From contig SYEI01000015.1 in assembly GCA_005800865.1 (NCBI GenBank), positions 1-17,398 of the forward strand: 17,398 bases of DNA. The letters run 5' to 3'. Shown piece after piece: positions 7,433 to 15,669 of this stretch. This DNA is from Bacteroidota bacterium. Its GTDB lineage: Bacteria; Bacteroidota; Bacteroidia; B-17B0; Aurantibacillaceae. A program made the translations under genes and the position numbers. Under the pieces are notes generated by a model, which was not told the origin of the DNA, made no database searches, and was given only the letters and a program-made list of their open reading frames with translations. Position 1 is the first letter of the stretch. Each line of letters starts with the position of its first letter.

Positions 7433-8647
7433 TTAAGCGTCTAATTCTCCTGCAATTACGTTCATACTACTCATCGTTAAGATAGCATCTGATAACATAA
7501 TTCCTTTTACCATTTCAGGATATGCTTGATAATAAATAAAGCATGGTCTGCGGAAATGTAAACGGAACGGTGTTCTACCACCATCACTAATTAAGTAAAA
7601 ACCTAATTCTCCATTTCCACCTTCTACACAGTGATAAACTTCTCCTTTAGGAATATCTGTTTCACCCATCACAATTTTAAAGTGATAGATTAATGCTTCC
7701 ATGTTATTATACACTTGCTCTTTTGGAGGCAAGAAGAAATCAGGTAAATCAGCATGCATTGGTCCTTCAGGCATTTTTTTAATAGCCTGTTCAATGATGC
7801 TTAATGATTGCCACATTTCATGTTGACGAACCATAAAACGATCGTATGTATCACCTTGTGTTCCTACAGGAACTGTAAAAGTAAAATCTTCGTATGAAGA
7901 ATATGGATTCATCACACGCACATCATAATCAACACCTGCTGCACGTAAGTTTGGTCCAACAAAACTATAACTCAATGCCATCTCAGCACTGATAGGACCG
8001 CAGTTAACCGTACGGTCCATAAAAATTTTATTACGCTCTAATAAATTAGAAAACTCTTTTAAGCCTTTAGGATATTCTTTTAAGAATGTATCAATTAAGT
8101 CCCAGGTTTTTTTGCTCCACTCTTGATCAAAACCACCAATACGGCCAATGTTAGTCGTTAAACGCGCTCCACAAATTTCTTCGAAGATTTCGTAAATTTT
8201 TTCTCTCCACTGAAAGATGTATAAGAAACCTGTCATGGCGCCAGTATCAACACCAATTACGGAGTTACAAATAATATGATCAGCAATACGCGATAACTCC
8301 ATGATAATCACACGGTGATATTCAGCACGTTTTGGAATTTTTGCTCCTAATAATTTTTCTACTGTCATATACCAACCCATATTGTTGATTGGAGATGAGC
8401 AATAGTTTAAACGATCGGTAATAGGTGTAATTTGTGCATAAGGACGGCGCTCTGCTAATTTTTCGAAAGCACGGTGAATATATCCAATAGTAGGAACGGC
8501 AGAGTGAATAATTTCACCATCCATTTTTAATACATTTTGGAAAATACCATGTGTTGCAGGATGCGTAGGCCCAAGGTTAAGCGTAGAATATTCTTTTTCT
8601 TCGATAACTTCCTGATTAACGGAATATGTTGTTTCTTTTTTACTCAT
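7433..8647 (-). CDS. nuoD: NADH:quinone oxidoreductase subunit D, 49-kDa type
   Basis: NuoD is the 49-kDa-type subunit, descended from the hydrogenase large subunit, and forms most of the quinone reduction site facing cluster N2 of NuoB. The product has 404 residues, a normal stand-alone NuoD and not a NuoCD fusion. The quinone-site segment NLGPTHPATHG lies at residues 24-34, followed by GYIHRAFEKLAE at 55-66; CGPISAEMALSYSFVGPNLR and the C-terminal acidic region GELDA are also present. The ATG at 8647 lies 26 bases after the nuoC stop. Downstream the operon is interrupted by the four-helix-bundle gene before nuoE. The stop is a TAA in frame with that gene. Confidence 0.98.
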   Translation of the reverse strand: MSKKETTYSVNQEVIEEKEYSTLNLGPTHPATHGIFQNVLKMDGEIIHSAVPTIGYIHRAFEKLAERRPYAQITPITDRLNYCSSPINNMGWYMTVEKLLGAKIPKRAEYHRVIIMELSRIADHIICNSVIGVDTGAMTGFLYIFQWREKIYEIFEEICGARLTTNIGRIGGFDQEWSKKTWDLIDTFLKEYPKGLKEFSNLLERNKIFMDRTVNCGPISAEMALSYSFVGPNLRAAGVDYDVRVMNPYSSYEDFTFTVPVGTQGDTYDRFMVRQHEMWQSLSIIEQAIKKMPEGPMHADLPDFFLPPKEQVYNNMEALIYHFKIVMGETDIPKGEVYHCVEGGNGELGFYLISDGGRTPFRLHFRRPCFIYYQAYPEMVKGIMLSDAILTMSSMNVIAGELDA

Positions 8648-8673
8648 GATTGAATCTGATTTTTGTGATTCTA

Positions 8674-9168
8674 TTAACGTCCAAACATTTCATCTTTCTT
8701 ATCCGTTCTTCCTTGATCTTCTAAAGGATATTCTTTTCTTAAAGGAAAAATATCCATTTCATCTACGTTTAAAATACGTTTTAAGTTTGGATGACCTTTA
8801 AATTTAACTCCAAAGAAATCGTAAGTTTCTCTTTCCATCCAATTTGCTGCAGGCCATAAATCGGTTGCAGTAGCTACTTCAGGTTTATTGATATCAAAAA
8901 ATGTTTTTAAACGAATGCGGTAATTTTTTGGCATGTTATGTAAATGATAAATCACACCTAAGTGTTTCTCATCTGCTGTCTGCATGCCGCATAAATCCGT
9001 TAAGAAATGAAAATTTAATTCTTCATCTTCCTTTAAGAATTTTAATACGTCGTGTATTCTATCTTTTTGAATAGTAAAAACTGGGTAATCGTAAAGTAAC
9101 TCCGCAGATTCAATATCTCCGTGAAAGTGCTCCTTTAATTTATTATTAACGATTTCTAAAAGCTCCAT
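8674..9168 (-). CDS. nuoC: NADH:quinone oxidoreductase subunit C, 30-kDa type
   Basis: NuoC is the 30-kDa-type subunit of the peripheral arm; it binds no cofactor and packs against NuoD. The product has 164 residues, short but normal for stand-alone NuoC. The family signature is intact near the C-terminus: ERETYDFFGVKFKGHPNLKR starting at residue 112, followed by PLRKEYPLED. The ATG at 9168 lies 13 bases after the nuoB stop, and nuoD follows after 26 bases. Many gammaproteobacteria fuse this gene to nuoD; here they are separate. Confidence 0.97.
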   Translation of the reverse strand: MELLEIVNNKLKEHFHGDIESAELLYDYPVFTIQKDRIHDVLKFLKEDEELNFHFLTDLCGMQTADEKHLGVIYHLHNMPKNYRIRLKTFFDINKPEVATATDLWPAANWMERETYDFFGVKFKGHPNLKRILNVDEMDIFPLRKEYPLEDQGRTDKKDEMFGR

Positions 9169-9181
9169 AGTAATTTTTAAA

Positions 9182-9745
9182 TTATTCTATTCCGTATGAG
9201 TTTAACATTTTCTTGTACTCTTCTGAATTTCTTCTTCTAAAAGATTCGTTTTGAGCCATCTCTTGTATTTTAAGAACACCTTCTAAAATTTGTTCAGGAC
9301 GCGGAGGGCAGCCTGGTACATATACGTCAACTGGAATAATTTTATCAATGCCTTGTAAAACAGAATACGTATCAAAAATACCACCAGTGCTAGCGCAAGC
9401 GCCAACTGATAATACCCAACGTGGTTCTGCCATTTGCTCGTAAACCTGACGTAAAGTTGGTCCCATTTTTTTAGCAATCGTTCCCATCACCATTAGCATA
9501 TCAGCTTGACGAGGAGAGAAACTTAAACGCTCTGAACCAAAACGTCCTAAATCGTAATGAGAAGCCATGGTTGCCATGAACTCAATACCGCAGCAAGATG
9601 TTGCGAATGGTAAAGGCCATAACGAATTTTTACGAGCCATCCCAACTACATCTTCTAATTTTGTTGCAAAAAAACCAGGACCTTCAAGCCCTTCAGGCAT
9701 TTTAGCAATTTCTGGTTTTGTACGTTTTATAATTTCTTTTGCCAT
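9182..9745 (-). CDS. nuoB: NADH:quinone oxidoreductase subunit B, cluster N2
   Basis: NuoB holds cluster N2, the last Fe-S centre, which hands electrons to quinone at the NuoB-NuoD interface. The product has 187 residues. The four ligands are in the expected pattern, including the unusual tandem cysteines: Cys51-Cys52 (FATSCCGIEFMA), Cys117 (SVGACASTGG) and Cys146 (YVPGCPPRPE). The segment DLGRFGSERLSFSPRQADML (65-84) is also conserved. The ATG at 9745 lies 22 bases after the nuoA stop and nuoC follows after 13 bases. No anomalies are seen. Confidence 0.99.
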   Translation of the reverse strand: MAKEIIKRTKPEIAKMPEGLEGPGFFATKLEDVVGMARKNSLWPLPFATSCCGIEFMATMASHYDLGRFGSERLSFSPRQADMLMVMGTIAKKMGPTLRQVYEQMAEPRWVLSVGACASTGGIFDTYSVLQGIDKIIPVDVYVPGCPPRPEQILEGVLKIQEMAQNESFRRRNSEEYKKMLNSYGIE

Positions 9746-9767
9746 TTTTTTAAATTTTAGAGTTGAA

Positions 9768-10142
9768 TTATTCTTCCCACTTCAATGCTTTTTTAGAAAG
9801 CATGTAGTAGAATCCAACTAATAACAATATGATGAATGTAAACACTTCGATAACGCCTGTCATTCCTAAATCTTTGAAATTTACTGCCCAAGGATACATA
9901 AAAATTACCTCTATGTCGAAAAGCACAAATAAAATAGCCACTAAGAAATACTTAATGGCAAATGGTAAACGAGCGTTCCCTTCTGATTCTACACCACACT
10001 CAAATGAGTCTAACTTTATTTTTGTTTTACGTTTAGGGCCTAACCAATGTGATGCAATCATCGTCGTTATTACAAATCCGAGTGCAACTAAAAACATTAA
10101 AACAATTGGCAAATAATCTAAAGGGGATGAAGCTGTATTCAT
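9768..10142 (-). CDS. nuoA: NADH:quinone oxidoreductase subunit A
   Basis: NuoA is a small three-helix membrane subunit of complex I at the junction of the membrane and peripheral arms, and the first gene of the operon. I chose the ATG at 10142, giving 124 residues; the frame can be extended to a TTG at 10151, but the ATG fits the family better. The hydrophobic segments are about residues 10-32, 63-84 and 95-115. Conserved landmarks are the loop DSFECGVESEGNARLPF (45-61), with the switch Cys49, and FDIEVIFMYPW (75-85), with the buried acidic pair Asp76 and Glu78. No gene precedes it on this strand until beyond a terminator at 10244-10276, so the nuo promoter should lie in the roughly 100 bases upstream. 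Confidence 0.97.
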   Translation of the reverse strand: MNTASSPLDYLPIVLMFLVALGFVITTMIASHWLGPKRKTKIKLDSFECGVESEGNARLPFAIKYFLVAILFVLFDIEVIFMYPWAVNFKDLGMTGVIEVFTFIILLLVGFYYMLSKKALKWEE

Positions 10143-10194
10143 AAATAACAATTTAATTATTGATTGTAAGGTTAACTATTTTTAGGGAAATCAT

Positions 10195-10202
10195 CAAATA
10201 TT
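10195..10202 (-). promoter_or_regulatory. weak candidate -7 element for the nuo operon
   Basis: On the minus strand the sequence AATATTTG matches seven of eight positions of the Bacteroidota -7 consensus TAnnTTTG, about 55 bases before the nuoA ATG and after the terminator of the preceding gene. No convincing TTG at the -33 spacing is present, so this is only the best candidate in the leader. The rest of 10143-10243 is AT-rich with nothing else that I recognise. Confidence 0.25.
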
Positions 10203-10243
10203 CGGTCTATTTTTTTAAAGGTTTGATTGTTTAAAAATAGCAT

Positions 10244-10276
10244 AAAAAAAGCCACTAAAAAATAGTGGCTTTTTTT
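10244..10276 (-). terminator. intrinsic terminator after the T9SS cargo gene
   Basis: A perfect 14-bp inverted repeat (AAAAAAAGCCACTA / TAGTGGCTTTTTTT) with a five-base A loop sits 17 bases past the stop of the 10294-13509 gene. The GC-containing stem followed by a run of seven U in the transcript is a textbook rho-independent terminator. Because the arms end in A7 and T7, it would work in either direction. It insulates the nuo operon from the upstream gene. Confidence 0.9.
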
Positions 10277-10293
10277 GAAATGAAATCGTGTTT

Positions 10294-13200
10294 TTACTCT
10301 TTTACAAACTTATAGGTAGACGATGATTGATTAACATTAAATTTAATTTCATAAACGCCTGAAGCTAGGTCTGAAACAGATATAGATTCTTTATTATTTA
10401 GAGTAATTGTACCATTTTTTACAACTTGCCCTGTCATTGCATAAATGATATAACTTACTGATTTTGGCTCTTTTAGCAAACTATTAATATAAATTATATC
10501 TTTTGTAGGATTTGGGCTAAGTTGAACTGTATTAATATAAGTGGCATCTTCAACGCTAGTTAAAAGAACACTTACTGTTGATGAGCCTGCTGAGCAACCA
10601 TACTGAGAAGATACAGTAACACTATAGGTTCCATCTTGAACTACTGCATAAGATTGCCCAGTTGCTCCATTTATTAAAGTTCCGTTTAAATACCATTGAT
10701 TATTAGTTGCCGAACTAGACATTAATATATTTCCAACCTGAGAAATAGTTGGCGTAGCTGGAATACTACCTACAGATATGGTAGCTGTGGCAACCGCACT
10801 GCAAGCACCAGAAAATCCGGTAACTGTATATATGGTTGTTGAAGTAGGTGCTACAATTAAAACGGCAGCAGTTGAACCAGTTGACCAAGAATACGTTGTT
10901 GCTCCGCTTGCCACTAATGCTTTTGATTGAACCTGACAAACGGTATGAGAAGGCACGGCTACTGTAGGTGGCGTTGTAACATTAATTGTATTTGTATACA
11001 AAGCACTTGAGCCATTTCCGTTAGATGAAATAAGAGAAACTGTATATATTCCTGGTGAACTATATGTTACAGTTGGATTTTTTACAGATGATAATGCTGA
11101 AGAAGCTCCAGTTAAAGTCCAACTCCAAGCAGTTGGAACCCCAGAAGACTGATCGGTAAAAACAAAAGGAGTATTTACACAAGCTGAAGCAAATGATGTA
11201 GAGAAATTAGCCACAGGCAATGCAGAAGGATTGGTATATAAATCAGATTGCCAAACGCCTCTACCGTAAGTTCCCGCTCTTAGTTTATTAGTGGGATAAA
11301 AAATCTCGAAATCATTTACAATAACATTTGGCAAGCCAGTCATAAAAGGCGTCCACGAATTCATGCTTCCATCTTTATAATAAACGCCTACATCTGTCCC
11401 AACATAAATGGCATCATTAGAGTTGTTGGTATAAATCACACAGTTTACTGGTAAATTAGGTAAGCCACTTGAGATATTAGTCCAGGTTGCTCCGCCATCA
11501 GTAGTCGTAAAAACTTTATTAGTTGCTGAGTAACCTGAAAATGTAACAAACGCATTATTTGCATCAGTATTATCCACTGCTATTCTAGTAATTTGCGCCG
11601 AACCAGTAGGTAAACCGCTTGTAATGGTTGACCATGTAGTTCCTCCATTCGTTGTTTTATAAATAGCACCACTTGTAGCTGCATAAAGCACTAACGAATT
11701 TGAAGGTGCTGCTGCTAAATATAATATTTGTCCACTAGTAGAAATAGTTCCCATTTGTGTCCAGTTAGTGCCTTTATTTGTTGACTTAAACACCTGCTGG
11801 TATCCACAGTAATAGGTGTTTGCAACATGCGGCGATTGAATAATTGGCGCTATCCAGGCACCAGTTCCTGTAAGACCATTCGTGATTCCTGTCCAGCTAT
11901 TTCCACCATTGTTAGAGATATTAAAATCTCCATATACATAACTTTCAACTAAGGTGTTATTATTTGTTCTATCAACAAAACAATCGGCTCCATCGCCACC
12001 ATAAACTTCTTTCCAAACTGTCCCATTTAATAAATTAGTACCATTATCTTGATGGCCAGATAACACATAATTTGCTGTAGTTGTAGATTGCCCTATTCTA
12101 TAGGATTGAGAAATGTCCATTTGACCGTTAATGGTTGTCCATGTAACTCCGCCATCCGTAGTTCGAGAGATTCCACCATCATGACCTAAATAACACGTTG
12201 TTCCACTAATATATTCAACCACATGTAAATCCGCATGCACATATGGAGCGCCGCCGCCATACCAATGTGTATTTAAAGTCCAAGTGGCGCCGCCGTCTAA
12301 TGATTTCCAAGAGTTTACTCCTCCACATGTGATTTCATCTTTATTAGTTGTAGATACACCACAGGCAATGTCATACCAACCTTGTCCACCAGCATCAGAA
12401 CCATCTGGATCCCAACCAAAAATATTTGGAGAGTTTGACATTAATGTAAAGTTTGAACCAGAATTAGTTGAACGATAAACTCCTCCAAATGAATTATCAG
12501 AAGCGCTTCTTAAAATATATACATAATTTGGATCTGCTGGTGTTACAGAAATAACTTGTCTTGCACCTGAGGTAGCCAGTCCTGAAGTGATTTGAACGAA
12601 AGAGGCAGAAGTATTACCTCCAGTTGTCGTTTTAAAAAATGTTGAACTCGTAACTGCATATACTGTACTAGTATCATTAGGACGATATTCCATGTCTTTA
12701 AAATTTCCACTTCTAATTAAAGTCCAATTTGTACCTGCATTATTTGTTCTATAAATACCTACAGAAGTTGCTGCAAATAAAATATTTGGATTTAAAGGAT
12801 TAATCAATAAACGACCTATTCTTCGTTGCGAAGAAACGCCCCAAGTTAAACTAGTTGGATTCCAAGTAACTCCGCCATCTGTATATTTTAAAACACCAGT
12901 TGCATACGTGTCACCAGCGTCAATATCACCAGTAGCTAAATACATGATATTGGTATTTGTTGGATTGATTGCTAAATCAGAACAACCTAATACTTCTAAA
13001 GAGTTTGTATTGGTATTCCAAGTTGCGCCTGCATCTGTTGATTTCCACATTCCACCTGCGCCAGTTCCAACAAAAATAGTGTTTACATTTCCTGGCAAAA
13101 ATCGAATAAAAGTTAATCGACCTGCATCACCGCCAATGGGTGAACCAAAAGGTCCCATAGCCGTCCAGTTACCTGTTGTAGAAGTTGCATTTGGTGAATG

Positions 13201-13509
13201 TATTTTTTGAGCAGCTACAGGGTTTTGAGCTAAGTAGGCTTTAAACTCTTCTAAAGCTTTTGCTCTTGAACCTAATTTTAAATCTCCAGAAGGATATACG
13301 CGAGGTTCGGTAAACCATTCCCAACGTCTGAATGCTTTATAACCTTTACCTCTTTCGTAAGTTTTATTTTGCCAATAATTATTAAACTCTTGTTGAATTG
13401 AATAAAAATTTTGAGTTGGATCTTCCTTTTTATCAACCCAAACCTGAGCTGAAATATTAAATTGAATAAGTAAAAAGAAAATGGATGTGAGTTTGATAGT
13501 TAGTTTCAT
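10294..13509 (-). CDS. secreted Asp-box/VPS10-like beta-propeller protein with PKD and T9SS sorting domains
   Basis: This is a 1071-residue secreted or surface protein of unknown substrate. Residues 1-21 form a signal peptide (LTSIFFLLIQFNISA, cleavage before QVW). The segment GKGYKAFRRWEWFTEPRVYPSG (about 54-75) resembles an N-terminal motif I associate with Bacteroidota secreted proteins. From about 110 to 755 there are at least ten Asp-box-like SxDxGxxW units (STDAGATW, YTDGGVTW, SLDGGATW, TTDGGVTW, TTNGGTTW, TTDGGATW and others), typical of BNR/VPS10/sialidase-like propellers. A PKD domain follows (about 763-845; ANFSTS, WSWTLTG, YSSPGIYTVSL), then two Ig-like modules (about 846-914 and 915-985). 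The end is a T9SS type A sorting domain (about 993-1071; LSPNPTKDIIYI, SGVYEIKF, YKFVKE), so export by the type IX system with removal of that domain is expected. No sialidase catalytic residues are assigned, and the propeller may bind glycans or proteins. It is monocistronic, between two terminators. Confidence 0.9.
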   Translation of the reverse strand: MKLTIKLTSIFFLLIQFNISAQVWVDKKEDPTQNFYSIQQEFNNYWQNKTYERGKGYKAFRRWEWFTEPRVYPSGDLKLGSRAKALEEFKAYLAQNPVAAQKIHSPNATSTTGNWTAMGPFGSPIGGDAGRLTFIRFLPGNVNTIFVGTGAGGMWKSTDAGATWNTNTNSLEVLGCSDLAINPTNTNIMYLATGDIDAGDTYATGVLKYTDGGVTWNPTSLTWGVSSQRRIGRLLINPLNPNILFAATSVGIYRTNNAGTNWTLIRSGNFKDMEYRPNDTSTVYAVTSSTFFKTTTGGNTSASFVQITSGLATSGARQVISVTPADPNYVYILRSASDNSFGGVYRSTNSGSNFTLMSNSPNIFGWDPDGSDAGGQGWYDIACGVSTTNKDEITCGGVNSWKSLDGGATWTLNTHWYGGGAPYVHADLHVVEYISGTTCYLGHDGGISRTTDGGVTWTTINGQMDISQSYRIGQSTTTANYVLSGHQDNGTNLLNGTVWKEVYGGDGADCFVDRTNNNTLVESYVYGDFNISNNGGNSWTGITNGLTGTGAWIAPIIQSPHVANTYYCGYQQVFKSTNKGTNWTQMGTISTSGQILYLAAAPSNSLVLYAATSGAIYKTTNGGTTWSTITSGLPTGSAQITRIAVDNTDANNAFVTFSGYSATNKVFTTTDGGATWTNISSGLPNLPVNCVIYTNNSNDAIYVGTDVGVYYKDGSMNSWTPFMTGLPNVIVNDFEIFYPTNKLRAGTYGRGVWQSDLYTNPSALPVANFSTSFASACVNTPFVFTDQSSGVPTAWSWTLTGASSALSSVKNPTVTYSSPGIYTVSLISSNGNGSSALYTNTINVTTPPTVAVPSHTVCQVQSKALVASGATTYSWSTGSTAAVLIVAPTSTTIYTVTGFSGACSAVATATISVGSIPATPTISQVGNILMSSSATNNQWYLNGTLINGATGQSYAVVQDGTYSVTVSSQYGCSAGSSTVSVLLTSVEDATYINTVQLSPNPTKDIIYINSLLKEPKSVSYIIYAMTGQVVKNGTITLNNKESISVSDLASGVYEIKFNVNQSSSTYKFVKE

Positions 13510-13536
13510 TTGCTGTAGTTTGAGTTTGCAATAGCA

Positions 13537-13567
13537 CTAAACTAAATCAATAAAATTTAATTTCCAA
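13537..13567 (-). promoter_or_regulatory. candidate promoter of the T9SS cargo gene
   Basis: On the minus strand a TTG at 13567-13565 is followed, after 20 bases, by TAGTTTAG at 13544-13537, which matches seven of eight positions of the Bacteroidota TAnnTTTG -7 element at an acceptable spacing. Transcription would begin about 20 bases before the ATG at 13509. This is pattern matching only. The remaining leader up to 13652 is AT-rich and holds a short palindrome (13634-13648). Confidence 0.4.
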
Positions 13568-13652
13568 CGAAAAGCCAATAAAATTAACCCTTTTATAGTA
13601 GTCTTAAGCGTAAATAATTTGTAGAAAAACTGTAACAAAAGTTTTGTTTAAC

Positions 13653-13683
13653 AATAAAGCCGCTCAAATTAAGCGGCTTTATT
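13653..13683 (-). terminator. intrinsic terminator after yidC
   Basis: A 12-bp perfect inverted repeat (AATAAAGCCGCT / AGCGGCTTTATT) with a seven-base loop lies four bases beyond the yidC stop. The GC core is followed on the minus strand by a moderately T-rich tail (TTGTTAAAC). It separates yidC from the downstream secreted-protein gene. Confidence 0.85.
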
Positions 13684-13687
13684 CAAT

Positions 13688-15574
13688 TTATTTCTTTTTG
13701 GCTGGTAATTGTTGACGTTGCTTTGCCATCTCTTCTAATTTAGCTTGAAAGCCAGATTTTTTTTCTGGTTTCTTCATATTAGCTAAAAGTTCTTCTCTGA
13801 TTTTTCCATCATCGATCATTTTTTTCATTAACCAAGTTTGTAAAAAAGTAATAATGTTAGCTAAGAAATAATACCAACTTAAACCAGCAGCGTAACTATT
13901 CATTACTGCTAAGAAAATTACTGGCATTAAATACATCATGTATTTCATACCTGGCATTTGTGTTTGTTGTGGCTGCAACATAGCCTGATTCATCCAGGTG
14001 TAAATGATTGTAGAGCCAAACATTAAAATTGCAAATAAACTCACGTGATCGCCATAAAACGGAACCTCAAATCCAAAATTGTAAACCGAATCATAAGTAG
14101 ACAAATCATCTGCCCATAAAAATCCTTTTTGTCTTAATTCAATTGCTGCTGGGAAAAATCCAAATAAGGCAATTAAAATAGGGAACTGCAATAACATTGG
14201 TAAACAACCCGACAATGGATTTGCACCTGCTCTACGATACAGTGCCATTGTTTCTTGTTGTTTTTTCATTGGATCATCGTTCTTTTCAAACTTGGCATTA
14301 ATTTCATCAATTTCAGGTTTTAAAACACGCATTTTACTGCTACTCATATACGTTTTATACGCAATTGGGAAAAGCAATGTTTTTAAAATTAAAGTCAAGA
14401 TTAAAATAATAATACCACTGTTTAACCCAGATAACAAACTAAACAAAGGAATAATCATCCATTTGTTAATGTAACTAAACACGCTCCATCCTAAAGGAAT
14501 TATTTCTTCCAAATCAATGTCATAAGCTTTTAACCCAGTGTATTGTGTAGGGCCAAAATAATACGACATTCCAAATTTTTCGGAAGACGAATGCTTAAAC
14601 GGAATACTTAATTCAGAAGTAATTGTTTTTACGTATTTTGAATTTGGATTTTCAGATGTCTTAACAAAACTACCTTCTTTTAAAAATTCGGCATCTGCAA
14701 TTAATGTTGAATTAAAAAAATGTTGTTTAAAGGACACCCATTTAATATTGTCTTCATTTAGAAGTTTCTCTTCGCTTTTACGAGCATTGATGTAATCAAC
14801 ACCTTCTTTTATTTGATTCCAATAAGCCGTAGCAGACTCTCTTTCTTTTACAATATGTTTTTCTTGAGATGGTAATGCTTGGCTCCAATGCAAGGTTACT
14901 TTATTGCTTTTACTTGAAATAATATTTTGCATCCCTACAAAATTTACATCAAAATCAAGCATATAATCATTGCCTTTTAACGCATAGATATATTCAATGT
15001 AGCTTTCAGGTTTTGATGTTTCTAATTTTAAGATGATTGATTTTGTTCCATCTCCACTTACTACTTCAGAAACAGAAGATGGTTTGAAGTAAAAACTATC
15101 TGTTGTAAAGCGCATGTTTGTTGCATAAGCATCAAATGGCAAATATTGTGATGTAGAATCTTTGTCAAATAAAATTAAAGGGGCTTTTTGTCCATAACGG
15201 TTAAAGTTTTTTAATTCAACTTTTTGAACGTTTCCGCCTTTTGTAGAAATATAAATTTTTACATTTTCATTTTCAAGAGTTACTACTTCGGCTTTACCTG
15301 TTGTTGCTACTGAAAAATCTCTGTATAAACTACTTGCAATAACTTGTTTAGCTGAGTCCGACAACTCCGCCATTGGCTTTAATGTATCTGCTGCTAATTT
15401 TTTAGCTGCTATCTTTGCTTCTTCAGCAACTTGCGCTGCTTTAGTAGCTAATTCTACCGAATCTTTAATTTGATTATTACGTGCAATTTGTTCTTTGCTT
15501 GGTCCGGTTAACGATAGCCATGTAATTAAAATGACTGCGATTAAACCTAAACCAATAAGCGATTTTTTATCCAT
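13688..15574 (-). CDS. yidC: membrane protein insertase YidC
   Basis: YidC (Oxa1/Alb3 family) inserts and folds inner membrane proteins, alone or with SecYEG, including respiratory and ATP synthase subunits. The 628-residue product has the Gram-negative architecture: an N-terminal anchor helix (about 5-22), a long Ala/Lys-rich linker (30-75), the periplasmic P1 beta domain (about 95-345), then the conserved core with five helices (about 372-580). Core signatures include KMRVLKPEI (414-422), YRRAGANPLSGCLPMLLQFP (446-465) and the NSYAAGLSWYY segment (559-569). The hydrophilic-groove Arg of E. coli (Arg366) is Lys398 here, a conservative change. The C-terminal tail (585-628) is strongly basic with coiled-coil character, ending LPAKKK, and could contact ribosomes. 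The ATG at 15574 is preceded by a good -7 box; a terminator follows. Confidence 0.98.
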   Translation of the reverse strand: MDKKSLIGLGLIAVILITWLSLTGPSKEQIARNNQIKDSVELATKAAQVAEEAKIAAKKLAADTLKPMAELSDSAKQVIASSLYRDFSVATTGKAEVVTLENENVKIYISTKGGNVQKVELKNFNRYGQKAPLILFDKDSTSQYLPFDAYATNMRFTTDSFYFKPSSVSEVVSGDGTKSIILKLETSKPESYIEYIYALKGNDYMLDFDVNFVGMQNIISSKSNKVTLHWSQALPSQEKHIVKERESATAYWNQIKEGVDYINARKSEEKLLNEDNIKWVSFKQHFFNSTLIADAEFLKEGSFVKTSENPNSKYVKTITSELSIPFKHSSSEKFGMSYYFGPTQYTGLKAYDIDLEEIIPLGWSVFSYINKWMIIPLFSLLSGLNSGIIILILTLILKTLLFPIAYKTYMSSSKMRVLKPEIDEINAKFEKNDDPMKKQQETMALYRRAGANPLSGCLPMLLQFPILIALFGFFPAAIELRQKGFLWADDLSTYDSVYNFGFEVPFYGDHVSLFAILMFGSTIIYTWMNQAMLQPQQTQMPGMKYMMYLMPVIFLAVMNSYAAGLSWYYFLANIITFLQTWLMKKMIDDGKIREELLANMKKPEKKSGFQAKLEEMAKQRQQLPAKKK

Positions 15575-15596
15575 GATGGGAATTAATTTTAGGCTG

Positions 15597-15604
15597 CAAA
15601 TATA
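15597..15604 (-). promoter_or_regulatory. probable -7 promoter element of yidC
   Basis: TATATTTG on the minus strand is a full match to the Bacteroidota TAnnTTTG -7 consensus. It would start transcription about 15-20 bases before the yidC ATG at 15574. The nearest upstream TTG (15632-15630) is 25 bases away, longer than the usual spacing, so the -33 part is weak. It suggests yidC has its own promoter in the 95-base gap after the HIT gene, although no terminator was seen there and read-through from greA-HIT is possible. Confidence 0.55.
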
Positions 15605-15669
15605 ACTGTTTTTCTTAACGAGGATTCGTCAAAAAATGATAAATAAGGTGAGTGATTTGTGGCAGTCGG

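Noticed and set aside
9283..9477. Minus-strand 64-codon frame inside nuoB
   Set aside because: It overlaps the cluster N2 region of nuoB in another frame, and its apparent hydrophobicity comes from the shifted reading.
10143..10151. Three-codon extension of nuoA to a TTG
   Set aside because: The ATG at 10142 is adequate and gives a typical NuoA N-terminus; there is no supporting ribosome-binding signal for the TTG.
12908..13210. Plus-strand frames opposite the secreted propeller gene (also at 12284-12478)
   Set aside because: They are shadows of a Gly/Thr/Ser-rich coding region on the other strand, with no start signals and no family resemblance.
15575..15669. Terminator between the HIT gene and yidC
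   Set aside because: Only a 4-bp stem (ACGA/TCGT) could be found, too weak to call.
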